A stretch of 10,088 nucleotides of DNA from Deltaproteobacteria bacterium. Lineage in GTDB: Bacteria; Desulfobacterota; DSM-4660; Desulfatiglandales; HGW-15. Each line of letters starts with the position of its first letter. The first letter of the stretch is position 1. Below, piece after piece: positions 1-6,104 of the stretch. The translations under genes and the position numbers were made by a program. The notes below the pieces were generated by a model, which was given only the letters and a program-made list of their open reading frames with translations, was not told the origin of the DNA and made no database searches. The stretch lies in assembly GCA_019308525.1 (NCBI GenBank), contig JAFDIC010000112.1, positions 1 through 10,088 on the forward strand. The letters run 5' to 3'.

Positions 1-63
1 GTCGATGAAATGATAAAAATGGAAAAAACCTATCTTAGACTGGTAGAAAAACAATCATCGTAA
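1..63 (+). CDS. C-terminal end of an unidentified protein (partial)
   Basis: Frame 1 is open from the first base to a TAA at 61-63 and encodes a 20-residue charged tail ending in VEKQSS. It looks like the end of a gene starting outside the window: the AOR-family gene begins 13 nt after its stop, a typical operon spacing, and the codons are A-rich but unremarkable. Too little is present to name a family. It could also be chance open frame, since only 63 bases are visible. If real, it is probably co-transcribed with the AOR gene, and its identity would be a useful clue to that enzyme's substrate. Confidence 0.5.
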   Translation, partial: VDEMIKMEKTYLRLVEKQSS

Positions 64-65
64 AC

Positions 66-71
66 AGGAGG
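66..71 (+). promoter_or_regulatory. Strong Shine-Dalgarno site of the AOR-family gene
   Basis: A perfect AGGAGG lies 5 nt before the ATG at 77. This fixes the start of the AOR-family gene and suggests efficient translation. It lies directly after the stop of the upstream open frame, so there is little room for a separate promoter inside the window. Confidence 0.8.
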
Positions 72-76
72 AAGAC

Positions 77-1945
77 ATGCAATACGGATATACCGGCAAG
101 ATACTGTTTGTAGATTTGACATCTGGAGAGATTAAGGAAGAAACGCCATCGGATCAAATCTACAGGGAGTATATCGGCGGAACAGGCTTGGGTGCCAGAA
201 TCCTCTATGAAAAAATTAAACCCGGCGCGGACCCCCTGGGCCCGGATAATGTGCTGGGATTTGTAACCGGGCCCCTCACCGGAACGTCGACCCCGGGCAG
301 CGGGAGGTATACGGTGGTAACCAAGTCACCCCTCACAGGTGCCTGGGCGGATGCCAATTCCGGGGGATACTGGGGACCTGAGCTGAAATATGCGGGCTAC
401 GATGCAATCTTCTTAAGCGGTATTTCCGAAAGACCGGTGGTTCTGTCCATCATCAACGGGAAAGCTGAACTGAAAGACGCCTCCCGTGTTTGGGGGAAAA
501 ATACCCGGGATACTGAAATCATGATTAAGAAGGATCTTGGCGAAGAGGATGCCAGGATCGCCTGTATCGGCCCTTCCGGTGAAAACCTGTCGCTGTTGTC
601 GGGTATTGTAAATGACAACGGCCGCATCGCCGCCAGGTCCGGTGTCGGTGCTGTGATGGGTTCAAAACGCCTCAAGGCTGTTGCCGTCAGGGGTACTGGT
701 GATGTTACCGTGGCCAGAGCGGAAGAACTTGAAGCGGTTAAAAAGGCATTTTTTGAAACCTTTAAGGAAAGCCCTTTTAATAAGGCGCTGGGCGCCTTCG
801 GTACCGGCTTTGGGACCAGCATGCTGGTCAGCATTGGCGACAGCCCGGTAAAGAACTGGTCGGAGGCCGGCACCGATGCCATGCCGACCTGCGAGAAACT
901 GGACTCGGGCCATATGGATCCATACAAGATCAAAAGATACGGCTGCCATTCATGTACCCTGCGCTGTGGTGCATTGATCAAGGTCGATGCAGGCAGTTAT
1001 GCCACCGCTGGTGAGATCCACCGACCGGAATACGAAACATTGGCGGCCTTCGGAGGCAACTGTTTCAACGATGATATTGAAGTCGTCATCAAGGCAAACG
1101 AGATATGCAACCTTTACGGGATCGATACCATCGGTGTTGGCAACGCCATCGCTTTTGCCATGGAGTGCTGGGATAAGGGTCTTATTACGGAAAAAGATAC
1201 GGGTGGACTTGACCTTGCTTGGGGCAACGGAGAAAGCATCGTCGCCCTTACGGAACAAATTGCCAAAAGAGAAGGGTTTGGCGCCTCTTTAGCAGACGGC
1301 TCGAAGGCAGCGGCCGAAAAAATCGGAAAAGGGGCTGAAGAATACGCGATGACAATCCGGGGGCAGGGGCTGCCCTATCATGATCCCCGGATTTCACCCG
1401 TTCAAGGCACGGTATATTATGCAGACGCCAACCCGGGAAGACATATGGACTCCTGCGGGAGTACAACCCTTGAAAAAGGCGGAGCCCTCGGCGCGGATCC
1501 AATCCTTTCCGGCCCCCAACTTGAAATGTACGCCGATTACGATAGCAAGGGTACCCTGATGTCCATTGGCGTCCCTTACCTGCAATTCTTCAGCTCAGCA
1601 GGCATGTGTTCACTCTTTCTGCTTGGGAGCACCGTACCCGTGGTGGAATACATCGCTGCTGTGACAGGATGGGATATGGACGCCGCTGAGGCGATCAAAG
1701 CCGGTAAAAGGATTGCCACCCTTCGGCAGGCCTTCAATGTGCGCGAGGGCCTGAAACCCAAAGATTTCAAGCTGCCGAAAAGATTTCTGCGGCCCCTGAA
1801 TGTGGGACCTGCCGCGGGTCAGATTGTGGATTTCGATGCCGTAAAAGCGAGCTATTTTGCGTCTATGGGGTGGGATCTGAAAAGCGGCAGGCCTTATCTT
1901 CTGACCCTAAGAGAATTGGGGCTTGAATCGTTGGTTAGACTTTGA
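77..1945 (+). CDS. Tungsten-dependent aldehyde:ferredoxin oxidoreductase family protein
   Basis: This is a complete 622-residue AOR-family protein, within the usual 600-650 range. Enzymes of this family carry a tungsten bis-pyranopterin and one [4Fe-4S] cluster in the cytoplasm, typically oxidising aldehydes to acids with ferredoxin or reducing acids or acyl-CoA compounds. Visible features are the N-terminal pterin-binding beta domain (residues about 1-210, with YIGGTGLGAR near 32-41), the cluster ligands C290-x2-C293-x3-C297, the distant fourth ligand C511 in SSAGMCSLF, and a PEYET motif near 317-321 where the family has an active-site Glu. A GLPYHDPR segment lies near 431-438. The C-terminal YFASMGWD element matches the family end, so the protein is not truncated. 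It points towards the bam operon from the opposite strand. No small ferredoxin-type partner is next to it in the window. Substrate unknown: it may be an aldehyde oxidoreductase or a BamB-like paralogue. Family certain, function inferred. Confidence 0.9.
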   Translation: MQYGYTGKILFVDLTSGEIKEETPSDQIYREYIGGTGLGARILYEKIKPGADPLGPDNVLGFVTGPLTGTSTPGSGRYTVVTKSPLTGAWADANSGGYWGPELKYAGYDAIFLSGISERPVVLSIINGKAELKDASRVWGKNTRDTEIMIKKDLGEEDARIACIGPSGENLSLLSGIVNDNGRIAARSGVGAVMGSKRLKAVAVRGTGDVTVARAEELEAVKKAFFETFKESPFNKALGAFGTGFGTSMLVSIGDSPVKNWSEAGTDAMPTCEKLDSGHMDPYKIKRYGCHSCTLRCGALIKVDAGSYATAGEIHRPEYETLAAFGGNCFNDDIEVVIKANEICNLYGIDTIGVGNAIAFAMECWDKGLITEKDTGGLDLAWGNGESIVALTEQIAKREGFGASLADGSKAAAEKIGKGAEEYAMTIRGQGLPYHDPRISPVQGTVYYADANPGRHMDSCGSTTLEKGGALGADPILSGPQLEMYADYDSKGTLMSIGVPYLQFFSSAGMCSLFLLGSTVPVVEYIAAVTGWDMDAAEAIKAGKRIATLRQAFNVREGLKPKDFKLPKRFLRPLNVGPAAGQIVDFDAVKASYFASMGWDLKSGRPYLLTLRELGLESLVRL

Positions 1946-2247
1946 ACCCGGATTTCGCAAGTGTCATGGTCAAGTAATAATTCAAGGGCAATATTCATTG
2001 CCAAAACTTGAACTTTGAGGGAAATTTGCAAAACTCTATTTCCCCAACTTCAGTCTGCCTCTTGTGGCATATGCCTTTGACCTGCTTTGCCTTAACCCTG
2101 CGCAGCCTGTCTACATCATGGTCGCACTTAATCGGCAGATAAAACGAAATCCCGTATTCGGCCTTCGATGTTATTTTCAAATTAACGTCCCGGGATATTG
2201 ATACACGTGGAAGGATACAAGTCGTTGGCTATTTCTCCAGTCCGGTT
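1946..2247. other. Convergent intergenic region without a convincing gene
   Basis: These 302 bases separate the ends of the AOR gene and bamI. They are visibly more AT-rich than the operon to the right. They hold a hairpin at 1981-2012, a 10-bp palindrome GGCATATGCC at 2066-2075, and an imperfect direct repeat (TTGCCAAAACT at 1998-2008, TTGCAAAACT at 2026-2035). On the minus strand a frame is open from about 2228 to a stop at 1995, giving at most 61 residues from a TTG at 2180. It has no ATG or GTG start, no clear ribosome binding site and no family I recognise. I treat it as non-coding, or possibly the remnant of a decayed gene. Confidence 0.6.
1981..2012. terminator. Hairpin downstream of the AOR gene, candidate terminator
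   Basis: TTCAAG-GGCAAT, a 4-nt loop ATTC, then ATTGCC, AAAA and CTTGAA can form a 12-bp stem interrupted by a four-A bulge on one side. It begins 36 nt after the AOR stop and lies between two convergent genes, which fits a transcription end point or a 3' stabilising hairpin. There is no clean run of T after it on the plus strand; on the minus strand the following bases include some T (TTGAATTATTACTTG). It is therefore not a textbook intrinsic terminator. Confidence 0.4.
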
Positions 2248-2255
2248 TCACCGGA
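2241..2255. terminator. Small GC-rich hairpin at the end of bamI
   Basis: TCCGGT, loop TTC, ACCGGA form a perfect 6-bp stem with a 3-nt loop. The bamI stop codon (2248-2250) lies in and next to the loop. A hairpin exactly at the end of the last operon gene suggests an mRNA-end or termination role. There is no T-run on the minus-strand downstream side (it continues CTGGAGAAATAG), so intrinsic termination is doubtful. Confidence 0.25.
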
Positions 2256-2844
2256 ACCCCGGGGGGAAGGCCAGGGCCTTGGTCAAAAGGTAGGCCGCCT
2301 GCAATGCCTCTGTGGGGCAAAGGGGAAAGCATTCCTTGCACTTCCAGCACTCCCGGGAGGCTATCTCAGGGACGAAACTGATCTCTCGTCTCGATCCCCT
2401 GTCAATAAACCCGACAGCGTTCTTTTTCTTGACCTCTTCACAGTACCTCACACACAGCCCGCACAGGATACAGAAAGAGGACTCCTTTTCATACCGCTCT
2501 CTGTCTGCCCCGTATTCCCGTGCCAGATCCTGGAGCACCGGGGCATCCGGGGCATGGGCCAGCATAAGCTCCAGGAGCACCTTGCGGGTCCTGTCTACTT
2601 TCTCGGACCTGGTTTTGACCGTAAGGCCGGGCTCAACGGGGTAGAGGCACGCAGCGACCAATCCTGTTCGTCCGCGGATCTCCACCTCCACCACACATAT
2701 TCGGCAGGCACCATAAGGCTGTAATTTCTCGTGATGACACAGGGTCGGGATTTTGAATCCTGCGTCCCGTGCTGCCTCCAAGACGGTCATCCCCTCTTTT
2801 GCCTTGACCTCTGTTCCGTCAATGTTAAGGAGAACTTCCTTCAT
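2248..2844 (-). CDS. bamI: BamI: NuoG-like iron-sulfur subunit of class II benzoyl-CoA reductase
   Basis: A 198-residue iron-sulfur protein resembling the N-terminal part of complex I NuoG and the matching subunits of NAD-linked bifurcating hydrogenases. It should relay electrons between the NADH-oxidising subunit BamH and the Hdr-like core. Residues 1-75 form a plant-type [2Fe-2S] ferredoxin with C36-x10-C47-x2-C50-x15-C66. A 4Fe-4S motif follows at C125-x2-C128-x2-C131-x3-C135, and another at C166-x2-C169-x2-C172-x3-C176. The segment corresponding to the NuoG His-Cys cluster (HAPDAPVLQ, near 97-105) lacks the cysteines, so that cluster appears absent. The ATG at 2844 is chosen over an upstream in-frame start (2946) because it overlaps the bamH stop by 4 nt (ATGA) and begins exactly where homology begins. 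Last gene of the operon. The identity rests on operon context; alone it would only be called a NuoG-like Fe-S protein. Confidence 0.85.
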   Translation of the reverse strand: MKEVLLNIDGTEVKAKEGMTVLEAARDAGFKIPTLCHHEKLQPYGACRICVVEVEIRGRTGLVAACLYPVEPGLTVKTRSEKVDRTRKVLLELMLAHAPDAPVLQDLAREYGADRERYEKESSFCILCGLCVRYCEEVKKKNAVGFIDRGSRREISFVPEIASRECWKCKECFPLCPTEALQAAYLLTKALAFPPGFR

Positions 2845-4769
2845 CTCTTCTTGCTCTCTCTGTCTATGGCTCTCTGAGCTTCGGGGATTGCAGGTGGAAC
2901 AGGCTCCCCGGAGAGCCTTGTTACCGCACCAAACCGGGAGGGACAAACCTCAAGGCAGGTCCCGCACTTTGTGCACTTCTCCTGGTCGATCACATGGATC
3001 AGGTTCTTGCCGCCTGAAATCGCCTCGGAAGGGCATTTCCTGAGGCAGATCATACAGGCCTGGCACCTGCCGGGATCGATATAATAGGAGATCAGATCCT
3101 TGCAGACAAAAGCCGGGCACCTCTTATCCCTGATGTGGGCCTCGTACTCATCCCTGAAATAGCGTATGGTGCTCAGGACCGGGTTGGGAGCGGTCCTGCC
3201 CAGGGCACAAAGGGAAGCATCCCCGGTCGCCCCGGATAGTTCCTCGAGGAGTTCAATGTCACCCTCTCTCCCCTTTCCCTTTCTGATATTGGTCAAGATC
3301 TTGAGCATCTGCCTGATGCCCTCCCGGCACGGGGAGCACTTGCCGCAGGACTCATCACTGAGGAAGTGAAGGAAGTAGGTGGCGACATCCACCATGCAGG
3401 TATCTTCATCCATGACAATCATCCCGCCCGACCCCATTATCGCACCCACCTTGCTCAGCTCGTCAAAGTCTACCCTGGTATCCAGGTGTTCTTCAGGGAT
3501 ACATCCCCCGGACGGCCCGCCCGTCTGCACCGCCTTGAGCTTCTTGCCCCCGGGAATGCCGCCGCCCACCTTGTAGACGATATCTCTCAAGGTGATGCCC
3601 ATAGGGACTTCGACCAGCCCGGTGTTGTTCACCTTGCCCACCAGTGAAAATATCTTGGTGCCCTTGCTTCCCTCGGTGCCGACGGAGCTAAAGGAGGCAG
3701 CCCCATCTCGTATGATAAGGGGGACATTGGCCCAGGTCTCCACGTTGTTTATGTTTGTCGGCTTGCCCCAGAGCCCTTTCGTGGCAGGATATGGGGGCCT
3801 GGCCCTCGGCTCTCCTGCCTTCCCCTCCAGGGACATGAGCAGGGCGGTTTCCTCACCGCAAACAAAGGCGCCGGCACCCCTGTGCACCTTTACCTTGAAA
3901 TCGAAACCTGAACCCAGGATATCCTTTCCCAGGAGTCCCAGATCTTCCGCCCGCCGGATGGCGATTTCCAGGTTCTCCACTGCCAGGGGATACTCCTGGC
4001 GGACATAAACATAACCATCATGGGAGCCGATGGCGTAGGCCCCTATGGTCAAGCCCTCAAGCACACTGTGGGGGTTTCCTTCCATGAGCGACCTGTCCAT
4101 GTAAGCTCCCGGGTCTCCTTCATCGCAGTTGACTATGACATATTTCGGTTCGCCCGGGGCGTTTCGAGTGGCCTCCCACTTGACCCCGGCCGGGAACCCT
4201 GCTCCGCCTCGACCCCTCAAATTTGCCTCTTGCACCTCCTTGATGACCTGCTCCGGCCTCATCTCGAAGAGCGCCCTGCTGAGGGCTCGATAGCCGCCAA
4301 TGGCTAGATAGTCTTCGATACTCTTGGGATCAATCCTCCTGTTTGGGCCGAATACAAGGCGCCTCTGGTTCCTGTAAAAGGGAATGTCTGATTCATGGAC
4401 CACTTTTTCCCCTGTGATTGGGTCAGCATAGAGCAGACGGTCCACGATCTCTCCGGCCTTCAAGGTCCGGGAAGTGATCTCCGGGATGTCTTCGGGCCTT
4501 ACCTGGAGATAACATATCTCCTCGGGATAGATGACGATAATGGGGCCTTTCTCACAAAAGCCGTGGCAGCCGGTCCTTCTGAAATCTACCTTGCCCTCTA
4601 ATCCTTGCTTTTCGATCTCCTGCTCGATGGCGTCAGCGACTTTTTCGCTCGCGGTAGCATGACAGGCGGTGCCGGAACAGAGCGTAATGCAAGGTCTACT
4701 CGGTTCCCTCCTTGACAGTATGTCGTTCCTGACCTCTTCCAGTTGAGCAGGTGAAGTTATCTTGGCCAT
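2841..4769 (-). CDS. bamH: BamH: NuoF-like NADH-binding flavoprotein subunit
   Basis: A full-length 642-residue NuoF-type protein, expected to oxidise NADH at a flavin and pass electrons to iron-sulfur clusters of the cytoplasmic Bam complex. Domains in order: a thioredoxin-like [2Fe-2S] domain (C31, C36, C68, C72); the NADH/flavin fold with RGRGGAGFPAG (185-195), NCDEGDPGAYMDR (214-226) and GAGAFVCGEETAL (298-310); the NuoF [4Fe-4S] site SCGKCSPCREG (C475, C478, C481) with C521 as the fourth ligand; and a C-terminal double ferredoxin (C569/C572/C575/C579 and C599/C602/C605/C609). Such an N- and C-terminally extended NuoF is typical of NAD-dependent bifurcating hydrogenases and of BamH. The ATG start follows the bamG stop by 9 nt with a purine-rich AGGGAAGGG just before it. 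The stop overlaps the bamI start. Without context, HndC/HydB-type hydrogenase subunit would be the alternative, but no hydrogenase catalytic gene is present. Confidence 0.88.
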   Translation of the reverse strand: MAKITSPAQLEEVRNDILSRREPSRPCITLCSGTACHATASEKVADAIEQEIEKQGLEGKVDFRRTGCHGFCEKGPIIVIYPEEICYLQVRPEDIPEITSRTLKAGEIVDRLLYADPITGEKVVHESDIPFYRNQRRLVFGPNRRIDPKSIEDYLAIGGYRALSRALFEMRPEQVIKEVQEANLRGRGGAGFPAGVKWEATRNAPGEPKYVIVNCDEGDPGAYMDRSLMEGNPHSVLEGLTIGAYAIGSHDGYVYVRQEYPLAVENLEIAIRRAEDLGLLGKDILGSGFDFKVKVHRGAGAFVCGEETALLMSLEGKAGEPRARPPYPATKGLWGKPTNINNVETWANVPLIIRDGAASFSSVGTEGSKGTKIFSLVGKVNNTGLVEVPMGITLRDIVYKVGGGIPGGKKLKAVQTGGPSGGCIPEEHLDTRVDFDELSKVGAIMGSGGMIVMDEDTCMVDVATYFLHFLSDESCGKCSPCREGIRQMLKILTNIRKGKGREGDIELLEELSGATGDASLCALGRTAPNPVLSTIRYFRDEYEAHIRDKRCPAFVCKDLISYYIDPGRCQACMICLRKCPSEAISGGKNLIHVIDQEKCTKCGTCLEVCPSRFGAVTRLSGEPVPPAIPEAQRAIDRESKKR

Positions 4770-4778
4770 CGCCCTTCC

Positions 4779-5231
4779 CTAGTCATAGTTTCTCAAGACC
4801 TCTTCTGACCTGTCCGGCGCCATCTTACCATGATATTCACCGTCAACCACCATCACCGGGCCCAAAGCGCAACACCCGAGGCAGTTAACAGTATCCAGGC
4901 TGAACCTCAGATCCACGTCCGTTTCTCCAGGTTTGATTCCAAGCAATTCCTGGACCCTATCCAGGACCCTCGGAGCACCGCGAACATGGCACGCTGTACC
5001 CATGCAGAGGCGAACTTCGTGACGCCCCCTGGGGACGAGACAGAAGGCCCTGTAGAACGTGGCTATATGTTGTATCCTGGTCAGGGGCACCTCCAGCCTG
5101 CTGCTGACTCTCTCCAGGGCTTCACCTGGAAGCCAGCGCTCTTCGCTCTGGATCTCCAGCAATACTTGAATCAGAGAGCCTGGGTCGCCCTGGTACTTAT
5201 CAATAATCTGATCTATTCTTCCCCGGTCCAT
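4779..5231 (-). CDS. bamG: BamG: NuoE-like thioredoxin-fold [2Fe-2S] subunit
   Basis: A 150-residue protein of the NuoE family, the small subunit that pairs with NuoF. It has the N-terminal helical bundle (IDKYQGDPGSLIQ, near 10-22, and LPGEALERVS near 34-43), ATFYRAF near 57-63, and the [2Fe-2S] ligands C76-x4-C81 and C117-x3-C121 of the thioredoxin-like domain. It should carry one [2Fe-2S] cluster next to the BamH flavin. I chose the ATG at 5231, which gives the usual NuoE length and has AAGG 9 nt upstream. An in-frame GTG at 5285 would add 18 basic residues and overlap the end of bamF by 20 nt; it has no visible ribosome binding site. With the ATG start the gap to bamF is 34 nt. Cys120 directly precedes the last ligand, a small oddity. 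Confidence 0.85.
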   Translation of the reverse strand: MDRGRIDQIIDKYQGDPGSLIQVLLEIQSEERWLPGEALERVSSRLEVPLTRIQHIATFYRAFCLVPRGRHEVRLCMGTACHVRGAPRVLDRVQELLGIKPGETDVDLRFSLDTVNCLGCCALGPVMVVDGEYHGKMAPDRSEEVLRNYD

Positions 5232-5265
5232 GGCCCATACCCTTGCCTTGCTCTTGGCATTGATC

Positions 5266-6051
5266 TTAACCTTTCCTTGGGGCACAGGCAGGAGAGAACC
5301 GCTTCCGGCCTTCGTCGAAGTTCACCAGACCCCGCCTCGCCGAAATACTGAGGTACCTCGATACCTGAGATGGGTCCAGGTCCAGAGCCTCGGATATCTC
5401 TCCGGTTGAAAGAGGTCTCTCCCGCAGGAGTAACATCATGTGACTGATTATCAATTCTTCGCCGATCAGTTCGTGAAACAACCTGTCCACCCCTTCACTG
5501 CTGAAAAACTCTGCATATTCCTCTTCTGTATCGAAACGCACCCTCAACCTCTCCCTTTCCACCAGCTTGATGTAAGGAACAAGGTTTCTTACTGCCAAAA
5601 GCCTTGATTTCAGACTATCTTGGCTTATCCCTTCTCCCTTGCCAACAGGTCCCAACTCTTTCAGCCTCCGGGTAAAATCATCAACGAGTTTTGCAAAACG
5701 GATTCCCTCGGAAGCGGAGACCCACTCCAGCCTTACCCTTTCGGGGCTCAGGCCTATGTATTCGACCAATTTCTTGCATATGTGAATCGTACTCATGGCA
5801 AGGTAGTTGCCTTCTGTGACGTAATGGCATTCCCCGGGCCAGCAACCACCGACAAACACCCCGTCTGCCCCGTTTGAAAAAGCCTGGAGCATAAAGGACA
5901 GGTCTACCCTCCCGGTACACATTACCCTTATTACCCTCATGTGGGGAGGGTATTGGACACGGGAAACCCCCGCGAGGTCCGCCCCTGCGTAACAACACCA
6001 GTTGCACAGGAACCCCAATATCCTTGGTTTGAATTCACGCCTGTCCTTCAT
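5266..6051 (-). CDS. bamF: BamF: MvhD-like [2Fe-2S] electron-transfer subunit, cysteine form
   Basis: A 261-residue protein whose first 130 residues match the MvhD family, the subunit that delivers electrons to HdrA in methanogen bifurcation. Visible are CNWCCYAGADLAG (C16, C19, C20), RVQYPPHMRVIRVMCTGR (C45) and GGCWPGECHY (C70, C75), the expected ligands of its [2Fe-2S] cluster. BamF of Geobacter metallireducens is described as containing selenocysteine; here the frame has no UGA and these positions are Cys. The common His after the first Cys of GCHPGDCHY is Trp. Residues about 196-250 (STGEISEALDLDPSQVSRYLSISARRGLV) look like a winged helix, an extension with a possible interaction role. 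The ATG at 6051 has GGGAG 8 nt upstream; an ATG at 6066 would add five residues without a good site. The gap to bamE is 53 nt and to bamG 34 nt. Confidence 0.85.
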   Translation of the reverse strand: MKDRREFKPRILGFLCNWCCYAGADLAGVSRVQYPPHMRVIRVMCTGRVDLSFMLQAFSNGADGVFVGGCWPGECHYVTEGNYLAMSTIHICKKLVEYIGLSPERVRLEWVSASEGIRFAKLVDDFTRRLKELGPVGKGEGISQDSLKSRLLAVRNLVPYIKLVERERLRVRFDTEEEYAEFFSSEGVDRLFHELIGEELIISHMMLLLRERPLSTGEISEALDLDPSQVSRYLSISARRGLVNFDEGRKRFSPACAPRKG

Positions 6052-6104
6052 CCATCTGACTCCCATGTCGCCGCCAGTATTCCTGTTCCTTCACTAGCCG
6101 CTCC

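Noticed and set aside
397..981. A 194-codon minus-strand open frame opposite the AOR gene
   Set aside because: It overlaps conserved AOR sequence on the plus strand and its translation shows only low-complexity Ser/Pro/Ala bias.
1995..2180. A 61-residue minus-strand small protein
   Set aside because: It starts only at TTG, has no ribosome binding site, covers the arm of a hairpin and matches no family I recognise; kept only as a possible remnant.
2845..2946. Upstream extension of bamI (34 extra residues) from a start at 2946
   Set aside because: The extension overlaps bamH coding sequence and has no ferredoxin homology, while the ATG at 2844 gives a 4-nt stop/start overlap and the normal N-terminus.
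2841..5285. NAD-dependent bifurcating hydrogenase operon
   Set aside because: The NuoE/NuoF/NuoG-like genes match such operons, but no [FeFe] or [NiFe] catalytic subunit is present and bamB-bamC lie upstream in the same operon.
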